64,000 nt of DNA. It comes from Blumeriella jaapii (Eukaryota > Ascomycota > Leotiomycetes > Helotiales > Drepanopezizaceae). The DNA lies in assembly GCA_009599575.1 (NCBI GenBank), contig VWND01000016.1, forward strand, positions 248,001-312,000, written 5' to 3'. The stretch's first letter is position 1. The number at the start of each line of letters is the position of its first letter. The notes beneath the pieces were generated by a model that was not told the origin of the DNA, searched no databases, and saw nothing but the letters and a program-made list of their open reading frames with translations. The translations under genes and the position numbers were made by a program. Positions 1 to 9,681 of this stretch are shown here, one piece after another.

Positions 1-19
1 CACCCTTCTCTCTCTACAG

Positions 20-132
20 ACACCGGCACCGTCGACTACGACACCACGGCCCAGGCCCGCCATCTCTTCCGCCTAGCCGCCATGGCCGAGGTCCCGCTCT
101 CGGTCGCCGCGAGCCAGCAAGGGCGCAGCTGA
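20..132 (+). CDS. 3' terminal exon of a gene starting left of the window (partial, unknown product)
   Basis: A pyrimidine-rich run ends in AG at 18-19. Behind it one frame (two bases completing a codon, then codons from 22) stays open for 36 codons to TGA at 130-132. It reads TGTVDYDTTAQARHLF and then an alanine-rich helix-like tail, LAAMAEVPLSVAAS. The codon third positions are nearly all G or C, like the aldo-keto reductase gene downstream and unlike the flanking repeat DNA. I do not recognise the family. It could also be chance open frame, since only one exon is visible. Confidence 0.4.
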
Positions 133-1143
133 ACCGGCCCCCGGCCCCCCACCATCAACGAGAGGAGAGATACCAGCTACACCAAAGCAGGGGAGTTTTT
201 TGACGGCGTTCGGAGCAGGCAGCGACGACCGCTGGACCACGGCACGGCGTTTCTCCATTTCGGTTACCCTTCCTTCCTTTTCGCCATCGGAGGGCGACTC
301 TGGCGTTTTTTTCCCCCCGCCGCGCCCTGTGGTTCGGGAGTGCGCTGCGTGCGTGGCTGGATGGACTGCGATGGGTCTTAGATTGTGTTTTGTTGTCTTG
401 TGTTGTGTGTTGTTGTGTGTGTTGTGAATTGTGAATTAATCCGAATAAGAAGAGCTCGCGATTTGTTCTCCGTGCTCGCGCTCTTTCCTTCTCTCTCTCT
501 CTCTCCTCGGCCACGTCTTGCGTAGCAGTAGGGTCTTCTCGCATGTACTATACTGTAGGTATATACTGCACAGCACAGCACTCCCATCCCACCACAACAC
601 AATACAATACAACACAGCATAACAACCGCTCGAAATCCAAGAACCTCCTTCCTTTTTTTCTTCTTCCTCCTTCCTTCCCTATAATACAGTACCGTATCGT
701 ACAGTAAAGTATATACTTTTCTCTTCCTGAAAAATTATATACTGTGTAATAAACGAGAGCGGTAGCAAATTAAAAGGTATTTCCCCCATTCCCCCTTTCC
801 CCCTTCTTTTCCCCTCTTTCTTTCCACACAGTACAACACAACACACCAAACCATACCATACCATACCATACACATAATATATACATACAACTGTACATAC
901 AACAAAAACACAATCATTAATCCCACCACACTACACTACACTATACACACACACACATACACACCACACTACACATATATACTTACAGACACACATACAA
1001 TACGCACTATCTGGAAAACAAAACCCCCCCCCGGACCCCCCCACCACCGTACGCGGTCGGCCTTTTACATACAGTACAGTACCCTCCTGAGCGCACGCGC
1101 GCGCCCGCTCTTGAAATGCGGGCGAGTCCAAGTCGTGTGTATA

Positions 1144-1174
<31 letters not shown>

Positions 1175-2446
1175 ATGTGTGTGTGTGTGTGCCTGGTCCG
1201 ATTCGGACTTTGCCGCGATGTACTTACTGTGTGTATATGTATGTGTATGTGTATGTGTGTGTGTACTGTGTGTGTGTGTGCGTGCGGAGAGACGGGGAAG
1301 GGTGTCAAATGTCGGGCGGGGGCTTCACGAACGGGAGGTTGGTTATGTGTAGGAGGTAGGTATGTATGTACTGTTATATTGTATTTACTATGCTGTGCTG
1401 TGCTGTATGTATGTATGTATATAGTGTTATCTGTAGGTAAGGTACTGTAGGTAAGGTATGTACAGTTCCTAATATGTACGTATGTACAGTATGTACCTAT
1501 GTATGTATGTATACACGGTCTGTATTATACAGTTCTGTATCTCAAGCCATCCAGCCAGCCAGCCTGCCAGCCTGCCTGCCTGCCCAGCCCCTAGAAGGAG
1601 GGGAAAAGATGCTTTGGGTGCGCTCGGACGCCGCTCTTCTGGTGATTTGGCTTTGTTGATTTTTCCTTTTTTCCGGCTTCTTTTTCGCTTCGCTTTTCTT
1701 GAGGGAGGGAGAGGGAGGGAGGGGAGAGGGCACTCTGTTGTACATACATGCTGTTCTGTATATACTGTACTGTACTGTACTGTGTATATTGGATACGCTT
1801 ATTGTACTGCAAACACTGATTATATGGGTATAAATTGTATATCTTTGTTATATACATTGTATACACATTGTATACACATTGTATACACATTGTAAACACA
1901 TTGTAAACATTTGCTGTACACACCGTGTACACTGTACACACATTGAAAACCTTATAATACACACCTCTCCACCCCCTCGTTCCCACTGTACTGTACGTAG
2001 CTTTCTGGCTCATTTCCCCTGCTGGTGCAAGTCGATCGTACAGACGTAGGGCTGCCGATCTGGCAGCTTGGGCATTTCTTGTCTTCCTGCTCCTCCTTGC
2101 AATACGGTACGGTACGGTACATACAGTACTGTACATGTGTGTATACAGTACAGGACAGTACAGTACCCACAATCCACGTTCCATCTCGCCGCGTCGTGCT
2201 TGGTCCCTCGCGCTTTGAAGCGTTGGAGATCGCCGCTCGGGTACGGTAGGGTAGGGTGTGTATGTACCGGACCGGACGGTACAGAGTAGCTTTGGTGGCA
2301 TAGGACTGGACTGGACTGGACTGGACTGGTACCGTACCGTACCGTACCGCACAGGACATACATGTCGAGTGGAGTCGTTCCCTTCTCCTCTCTCTCCCCC
2401 ATCGCGAGGTGTTTTCCATCTCCCCCCTCACCCTCTCTCCATCCCC
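133..2446. other. intergenic repeat desert
   Basis: About 2.3 kb without a gene I can support. It holds T/C-rich tracts, a (CA)n stretch near 945-975, (GT)n stretches near 1138-1190 and 1230-1280, a GTAT-rich stretch at 1360-1520, an 11-bp ladder of ACATTGTATAC near 1853-1910, and GTACWGTAC near-palindromes at 1074, 1767, 1772, 1988, 2126 and 2158. Ladders of ACGGT (near 2103-2120) and CTGGA (2306-2330) lie close to the aldo-keto reductase start. The longer open frames here, on either strand, are repeat translations. Confidence 0.7.
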
Positions 2447-3695
2447 ATGGCCCAGATACCGCTCCTCAAGCTGAACAACGGCCTCGAGATGCCCGGCCTG
2501 GGCTTCGGCACCTTCGCGAAGGAGGGCATCCCGGGCCGCACGCACGCCGCCGTGCTGGCCGCGCTCGAGGCCGGCTATCGCCATCTCGACTGTGCCTGGT
2601 AGTAAGTGCACCACCTCGTCGTCCTCGATCTCGAGCCCCAGGCGCGTCGCTCTAACCCGGCTCTCCCTTTCGCGCGCAGCTACGGCAACGAGGACGAGGT
2701 CGGCGCCGCCCTCCGCGAGTGGCTCGGCCGCCACCCGGCCGCCTCGCGCCAGGACATCTTCATCACGACCAAGGTCTGGCCGCACCTCATGGAGCCGGCC
2801 GACATCGAGTGGAGCCTCGACAACTCCCTCCACAAGCTGGGCACCGAGTACGTGGACTGCTTCCTGCTGCACTGGCCGCTGGCCGCCGAGAAGACGGAGG
2901 ACAACCAGGTCAAGCTGGGGCCTGATGGCAAGGTGAGTGGGGTGTGGTGTGGTGTGGTGGAGTGTGTTGTGTTGTGTTGTGTGGTGGTGTATTGTGGTGT
3001 GTTGTGGTGTGTTGTGGTGTGTTGTGGTGTGTTGCGTTGTATTGCGTTGTGTTATTTTGATCTGTGTTATATGTTGAGATCGTGTGGTGTACTTCCTGTG
3101 ATATCCCGCGCTGGCTGACCCGGACCTGTCCACCCACCCACAGTACATCATCAAGACCGCGCTGACGCAGAACCTGACGCCGTGCTGGCGCACCCTGGAG
3201 GCCCTCTACGCCGCGGGCAAGACGCGCAGCATCGGCGTGTCCAACTGGAGCGTCGCCGGCCTCGAGGCCCTCCTACGCTCCGCCGTCGTGCCCCCGAGCG
3301 TGAACCAGGTCGAGCTGCACCCCTTCCTGCCCAGCGAGGCGCTCGTGGCCTTCTGCCGCGCGCGCGACATCCTGCCCGTGGCCTACTCGCCGCTGGGCTC
3401 GCAGGGCCAGGTGCCCTTCACGGGCGAGACGCTGGCGACCAACGCCGCCCTCGGCGCGCTGGCCGCGCGCAAGGGCGTCGAGCTCGCCCAGCTGCTGATC
3501 GCCTGGGGCCTGCGTCGGGGCTGCGCCGTCCTGCCCAAGAGTGCGCGCGAGGAGCGCATCCGCTCCAACTTCGCCCTCGTCGAGCTGAGCGACGACGAGT
3601 TCGAGGCCGTGAATCGCGTGGCCGAGGGCAGGGCCCAGCGCTTTGTCGACCTGAAGGCGACCTTTGGCTACGAGGTGTGGCCCGAGGAGGGCTAG
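2447..3695 (+). CDS. aldo-keto reductase (AKR superfamily), three exons
   Basis: NADPH-dependent reductase of the aldo-keto reductase fold, probably acting on aldehydes or keto sugars in the cytosol. Exons are 2447-2601, 2680-2932 and 3144-3695, which join to 319 residues, the usual AKR length. The N-terminus (LKLNNGLEMPGLGFGTF) is the typical first strand. The tetrad is visible: Asp near 48 and Tyr near 53 in LDCAWYYGNEDEVG, Lys in TTKVW, His in LLHWP. Further on are the conserved SIGVSNWS and PVAYSPLGSQG segments and the cofactor-binding lysine region VLPKSAREERIRSN. Introns are 78 and 211 nt. The second is filled with TG/TGG repeats. The substrate cannot be read from sequence. The start is the first ATG in frame with the conserved N-terminus. 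Confidence 0.9.
2933..3143 (+). repeat. TGTGG/TGTTG-rich simple repeat inside aldo-keto reductase intron 2
   Basis: The intron begins GTGAGT and ends CAG at 3143. Its first 115 bases are almost only T and G, built of TGTGG and TGTTG words, so the transcript would carry a long GU-rich tract. The other intron of this gene is an ordinary 78 nt. Confidence 0.75.
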
Positions 3696-3703
3696 GGGTT
3701 CCA

Positions 3704-3780
3704 GATGGAGGGATGGAGGGAGGGATGGAGGGAGGGAGGGATGAATGGATGAATACATGAAGGGATGGATGGATGTATGT
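3704..3780. repeat. GGAT/GGGA simple repeat in the aldo-keto reductase 3' region
   Basis: Units of GATGGAGG and GGATGGAT run from just behind the TAG codon at 3693-3695 to about 3780, directly abutting the minisatellite that follows. It probably lies in the 3' UTR. Confidence 0.75.
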
Positions 3781-3784
3781 AGAG

Positions 3785-4385
3785 GAGGACGTGAAGAGCC
3801 AGAATACCTAGACAAGGACGTGGAGAACCAATCAAATTACCTAGACAAGGACGTAAAGAGCCAGAATAGATCAATCGACAAGAACGTGAAGAGCCAGAAT
3901 ACCTAGACAAGGACGTAGAGAACCCACCCAAACACCCAGTCCAAAACGTGAAGAGCCAGAATAGATCAATCGACAAGAACGTGAAGAGCCAGAAAAGATC
4001 ATTTGACAAGAACGTGGAGAACCCACCCAAATACCCAGTCAAAGGCGTGAAGAGCCAGAATAGATCAATCGACAAGAACGTGAAGAGCCAGAATAGATCA
4101 ATCGGCAAGAACGTGGAGAACCCACCCAAACACCCAGACGAGGGCGTGAAGAACCAATTAAATCACCTAGACAAGGACGTAAAGAGCCAGAATACCTAGA
4201 CAAAGACGTGAAGAGCCAGAATAGATCAATCGACAAGAACGTGAAGAGCCAGAATACCTAGACAAGGACGTAGAGAACCCACCCAAACACCCAGTCAAAA
4301 ACGTGAAGAGCCAGAATAGATCAATCGACAAGAACGTGGAGAACCCACCCAAACACCCAGTCCAAAACGTGCAGAGCCAGAAGAC
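3785..4385. repeat. minisatellite of 30-36 bp units sharing the core RACGTGRAGARCC
   Basis: About 600 bp made of interleaved related units. One type is 33 bp and reads DKNVKSQNRSI when translated on the plus strand. A second is 36 bp and reads DKNVENPPKHPV. A third, about 30 bp, ends in CTAG and therefore carries an in-frame stop. A few units of 34 bp shift the frame. The units keep the core ACGTGAAGAGCC or ACGTGGAGAACC and differ at their ends. The minus strand is also open across much of it and reads as a hydrophobic FLSIDLFWLF repeat. Because stops and frame shifts recur, I call it a non-coding minisatellite, not a gene. Confidence 0.8.
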
Positions 4386-4863
4386 CTACCAGGCCCCTCG
4401 AGATCCTACCTCCCCGACGCGAGCTCAACCGAGCCCAAGCACCTCTCTGCCTCGAAGCAAGCAAGACGATGATGATGATGATGGCGCGGAAGAACTCCAG
4501 AAGAGCACGAAGCACAAAGAAGCCGGGGGGGGAGCGGGGAGTCTACTACCACTGTCAACGTACGACGATGGGATGGAACATTGGTTGAGGATTTGGCTTG
4601 TTGCGTACACGGCGTGTTCAGCTAGCTAGCGGAGACGAGCTTGCTTGCTTGCGTGTGCGTCGAGGGAGTGAATGCCTCACTCCGGCCCAGCTGCCGTACA
4701 CCAGATTGCGCGCGTACAATTACAGTACATTCCCATCCAACCTCTCGCCTCCCTCTTCTTCCAAGGATCTCTCCCCGCGCCGTCCAGCCAAGCAGCCATA
4801 CAGTCCAACCAAGTCTCGTCTCGTTTCTCGTCGCCATGCCGTAAAGTCGTCATCGTCACCCCC
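4386..4863. other. intergenic, between minisatellite and Hul5 3' end
   Basis: Holds a short (GAT)n run near 4468-4482 and C/T-rich sequence. No gene is supported. The last 100-200 bases are probably the 3' UTR of the minus-strand HECT ligase. Confidence 0.6.
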
Positions 4864-7800
4864 TCAGCTCAGGTCGAAGCCGGCCCCCGAGTTGACGGCG
4901 TACAGCAGCTTCGTCCGCAGCGTGGCCTCCGAGCGATACATCGGCAGCTTCAGCAGGTTCACGCACGTGCTGGTACTGGGCAACCTCTCCTCGTCGCGGC
5001 CCGCGTCGCGGATGCTGAAGCGCGGATGCAGCTGCGAGAAGCCCAGGAGCGGCGCTCTCGGCGTCGACGTCACGTACTTGAGCACCTTTCTGCGATCCGA
5101 GTCGTCGAGCTCCTTCAGTACCTTCCAGAAGAGTTTGACGGTCTCGTGTTCCTCGCCATCGTCGCCAATCTGGTAGACGCCGCCGTACTGTGTGTTGCGT
5201 CGCAGGTCGTCGACGTCGACTTCGGAGGAGTCGCCCCCGATGAGCGTTTGGAGCTCGGATTGGTTGAACATCGAGAGCCAAGTAGGGTTGATGATGTCGG
5301 TAAGCCCTTTGAGGAAGGCTTGCGTTTGGCGGAACGGTTGAACTTGAAGACGGTGGCGCGCCACGTATGAGACGTACACCGGCCGATTCTTGTCGGTGAC
5401 GGGGATGTTGGAGCCATTGGGGATGAGGTCTCGGGTGATCGTCTTGTCGCTTCCGCCACTCGAGGATATCTTGTCGGTGATGGTAAAGTCGAGAGAGAAA
5501 TCCTCGACGTTACCGGCGTAGTTCTTGAGCTTCAGTAAACCCTGATACAAGCTCTCGTCTAGGTCCCGTAGGTCATTGACGTTTGCCCGATATCCCGACT
5601 CGGATCCAGCAGTAGCCCATTTGAGGAGGAAGAAGCCGGCAAACCCAATGTCCACGAGAATGCCCTCGTAGAGGCATTTTCCAACCACGCGGCCAAGAAA
5701 CTCATAATGCTTCAAGAGATCGTTCATGTTCTCCTTCCACTCCGTGGACGATTCTCTGAGCCCAGCAGCTTTCAGGATGTCTCTCCGTTCGTCCACGGTG
5801 GATGGGCTTGGGTAGAGCAGGTTCTGGTCATTGGCAACAAAGAGACGAGGGTACGTCGCTTCTGACAAGAACGCCTCGTTTGTGATGCTCGTGAGAAATT
5901 CTTTGGTCACACCTCCGCCATCGATACCAGCCTCGATTGTGTCAAATTGATCGACAAACGTGATTTGGATTGGCTCCTTCAAACCCTCTCCGAGCTCGTA
6001 GAATTGCTCATAGGCATCTTCAAAAATTTGGTCTCTCCGGATCTTGGCATGGTGTCGCCCAAGGAGTACCTGACCTGCTGATCTAGAGCCTCGGGGCGAC
6101 ATTTGCGACTGTTGTATGATGGACATCCGCCAGATGTCGGGATCCACGTTTCCGCCACGTCGCCTCATCTGATCGAGGAGAACGAACTGGCGGAAGATCT
6201 GGACACGGGTGTCGAAGGGAATGACAAAGGGCATGTTCTGCAGCACCTCTAATCTCGGTCCCACCGCAGCGAGAACCTTTTGGCGAGCAGCCTTCTGTTG
6301 CTGTCTTCTCAAAGCCTCGAGCTGGCGAGCCTGGCGAGCCCGGGCCATGCCGACAAGTCCTCTGCTTGCAGAGATTGGGAAGACTTCAGCTCCCTCTTCC
6401 TCTTCTCCCTCCTCTCTCACCTGGTGCTGCCTCTCCTCTTCCATAACAACGGCAGGAATAAAACCTTCCATGTCAAATCGCGAAGTCATTAGCCAATGAT
6501 CCTTTGGCAGGAAGCGTCGTCGAGAATCTCGCTCGTACAGCATACGCATAACCCCTACCACAATAGTTCTCACGTAATCGAAGGTCATTCCAGCAACACC
6601 AGCAAACGGTCTGTTGGCGATGCTAATTGCGTTGGCTTCGGGCGCAGATGCTTGAAACCTCAAGGTGGTGGAGTTCGTTCCGAAGTAGTTCCCAATGCTT
6701 CCTTCCGAGACGGATCGGGAACCGTCATCGGACAGCTCACCTGAGTTGTAGTACATTGTGAAAGCGAGGTTCTTTAAAAAGATCGTTAATTGCTTGACGT
6801 CTTCGATGGGCAATGAGCTCTGGCGGATGCGAGAAACTGGTTCAGTCGCCTGCGCGAAATCTGGAACATTGCCGCTCAAAAATTCTTCATCGTCGGTAAA
6901 TCTCAGTACGAAATTGTAGAGCTCGAGGAAAAGAAGGATTGTTCGCCACTCTTTGTCTCTTCCAGCGTCACTTAGACCATGCTGGCGCTGGACCTGTGAC
7001 CGAAGTAGCGTCAACGCACCCTTGGAATCTGCTCTGATCACAGAAAAAGTGTTGGTCAAGCTCACGGCATGCCAAAAAAGTCTCAATGAAGGGATCTCCG
7101 AGCCAGATGATGTTTTCATGGACCCTAGATAGAGCCACAATCGAATATCATCGCCTCGTTGGGGAAATATTCTCAGTAGCGTCAGGGCGTAGCTTGCAAG
7201 TAAACTAGCGTCTTCCTCTCCTGTAACAGATGCCTTGTTGTAATCGACATTGAACTTGGCCAAAAGCCCAGTGATGCTTTCCTCGTTTACAAGTGAAAGA
7301 AGCTCCTCTTTCACAAAAAGGGGCAGGGGAATAGATATGCTCTCTTCAACTTCGCCACTGTCATTCGGATCTGGATCGACTTCTGGGTCTGGAGCATCGA
7401 TTCGACCGATGATCTCGCCGGAGGAGCGAGAAAGCTGCAGAGAAAGTGCTCTCAAGAACTCCGGCTCCTGTGAGCTTCGTTTCTGAAGTCGATGGAGCGA
7501 GACGAAATGCGCTAGGAGCCACAAATTCCGTTCATCCTGCATGTGTTCTACAGGTGCAGATGACAATTCCAGGAGCAATGCCGATGATAGAAGTTCCACG
7601 TTGACGACTGCTGATAGTCCAGCTAGTCCACCGAGAAAATCGGCTAGTCCAGGTGTAATGAGAAAACAGAGCGCGAACGCTGCATATGCATCAAGGATGA
7701 TCTTGTCTATCGCAACATTAGTACAGGTACATCTTTGCCAGAGGAGAAAAACACGTACCATCGTGATACATACCGGAACGATCCGCGTTCATTCGCTTCT

Positions 7801-8521
7801 CCAAGGGCACCGTAATGGCATTCATGACCAAATCTGTACCGCAATTCGAAGATCCATGGCCAGAAACGAGTTCTGATAGAAAGGTGTAGTAGGATCGGGA
7901 GATCTTGGGAAACACATCCGGGGGTGGCGATGGATTATTTCTACTAGTAAATGCAGCAACTTAGATGTACGTTCAGCCTGTGACCTATTTCATTCAGTAT
8001 ATCCTCGTGGGCGCTCCGAATGGTGGATCCCTGCTTACAGTTGCAGACCTTTCAGAGTGACATTGGCTAATCGGGCTAGCTGAGGTTGGACATCAGGGCA
8101 AGATAGAAAGTCTAAGTAGCCATAGGTCTCTATGTCCGAACTTAGTCTCGACAGCCTCTCCTGATCGTCTTGTTTTTGCGGGCTATAGAACACCACCAAG
8201 AGTTGTAACGCCTGGGTCAAGCCCACCAGGGTATTCAAGTGGCCATCCTTCGCTGCCAGCTCGTCCCAGGTGTTGCGGCGGGAGTCTGCCACGTCTCTTC
8301 TCGCCTTGTAGCCTCTCCATACTCGCTGTATCTTCTTCGAAGCGTTCGCGCGGTCTCGCTCTTGCTGGCGCTGCAATCTTTCTTGGGCCGCCTGTGCAAC
8401 GGTCTTTTGCGTCCCTGAGGGGCGCGGGAGTCCTGGAGTTGGCAGCAAATGGGTTCTTGTTTTGGCCGGAGAGGTTCACTTGTCGAGGCCGGCGAGAGCT
8501 GCCACTGAACGTCTGGAACAT
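4864..8521 (-). CDS. hul5: IQ-motif HECT E3 ubiquitin ligase, Hul5/UBE3C type (one apparent frameshift)
   Basis: Ubiquitin-protein ligase that forms a thioester with ubiquitin. Family members extend chains on proteasome-bound and misfolded proteins. Exons on the minus strand are 8521-8039, 7940-7774 and 7706-4864. Without one surplus base they join to 1163 residues, the normal size. The N-terminus MFQTFSGSSRRPRQVNLSG is that of fungal Hul5, followed by an IQ motif in ASKKIQRVWRGYKARR near 55-70. The last ~380 residues are the HECT domain (ITFVDQFDTIEAGIDGGGVT, then the C-lobe). The catalytic cysteine is in STSTCVNLLKLP, Cys1131, codon at 4963-4965, and the chain ends in the usual GAGFDLS. The frame breaks near 8417-8424 in a CCCC run (see findings). 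The gene is divergent from the poly(A)-binding protein. Confidence 0.92.
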
Positions 8522-9681
8522 TTCGAGCGAAATGGGATGCTGTTCGCCGCCTTCGTGAGCGTTGCCTTATGGTTGAGGAGGCATGCCGCAGATCATGGAG
8601 CTTGTGCGGATCGGCCCTGCTTGTTTCTTGCCTCCGCCTGAGCCAGCAGTTGAGGAACCGCGTCGAGGGATGTTGATGGCGGAGAATGTCTTCTCTGGGG
8701 ATCTGGAAATTCGCAAACCGGCTGGTCCGATCGTGGGTGTCGAGGAAAGGTTGGTCCTAATGATGATGATTGTTCTGAGGGTTCATTCGAGACTGAGCAC
8801 GGAAGGCTGTGGATAAGCCAAGTCGAAGGACGATAAGCCTCGCGGGGCTGGCTGAGTTCATCGTAAGACAAAGACTTGTAGAAAGCTTCTCGTGTCAGAG
8901 TAAGTAATCCACACGAGACACTATGTTTCTGCCTGTGTTTGATAGTCTCGATTACAGCTATATGTTTTTCAAACACAATAAGCGTATACCTCTGAGGTAC
9001 ATATAAATATCGCGATACCATCAAGTGCAATGGCCGGGCCGGGCCAGCTCCGGCTGCACACGCGATAAGCTAAGCATGCACGTGATGAAGCGACTTGGCC
9101 CTTTTCGGCCATGGCAGGTCCAGTGACGCTAAGCCCGTCCGGGCAGTAGCGGCCCACAGGCTCAAAATTATGTCTGACCGTCTGGTCGCGATCTCGAAAT
9201 CTTTCTCTCCCTCTTCCAACCCCCAAAACTCACACATCATCTCGACTGCGGACTAAAGCACGATCTCGTGCTTTCTTTCGTTTTCTCGCCCCTTTCCTTC
9301 AGAAAATCTCTCGAAATCGAAGAGACTCAAAAAAACTTGAAAATCCCCCCACCCCCCAAAAAAAATCCTCAAATCTCCTTCCACGTCGCAATCCCCGACG
9401 TCACCTTCCTTCTACCATACCCCCAGAGACTCTCCTCTGTATCCTCGCACATCCATTCTCCGGAACCAGTTCTCTACAGCGCCCGCAAAGGACGTACAGG
9501 CACCCGTCACCTTCTTTCACAGACCTCGAGACGGAGCAAGGTAAGCTAACCCATCTCAACTTCCTTTGTCAAGCGGCGGCGTGCGCGCGCTCTCTCCAAC
9601 AAGATTGATTCTATGACTTCTCTGGCTTCTTTTGCTCGCGCTTCAGAAGCTAACACGGTCCCAGTCTAGCCTATATTCAAG
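8522..9681. promoter_or_regulatory. shared upstream region of hul5 (minus) and pab1 (plus)
   Basis: The two start codons lie 1160 bp apart, facing away from each other, so this stretch must hold both promoters and both 5' UTRs. The plus-strand side (9180-9540) is C/T-rich, typical of highly expressed fungal housekeeping promoters and leaders. Open frames inside, such as 8593-9030 on the minus strand, have no recognisable domain. I could not assign individual elements. Confidence 0.6.
9541..9669 (+). other. probable 5' UTR intron of the poly(A)-binding protein gene
   Basis: A good donor (GTAAGC at 9541) follows a purine-rich leader, and an acceptor (GTCTAG ending at 9669) lies 12 bases before the ATG at 9682. 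A 129-nt leader intron is common in fungal housekeeping genes. This is inferred from the splice signals only. Confidence 0.5.

Noticed and set aside
1952..3193. A 413-codon minus-strand frame overlapping the aldo-keto reductase
   Set aside because: It runs through simple repeats (HTTTHHNTPQHTT) and the antisense of conserved exons. No domain is visible.
3692..4129. A hydrophobic minus-strand frame of 145 codons (FLSIDLFWLF repeat) as a membrane protein
   Set aside because: It is the reverse reading of the minisatellite, and stops occur in many units. No start or splice context supports it.
8433..8479. A 47-nt intron (GTGAAC...CCAG) in the Hul5 N-terminus to explain the frame change
   Set aside because: It would remove the conserved VNLSGQN segment and still leave the wrong phase. 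A single extra C explains the frame better.
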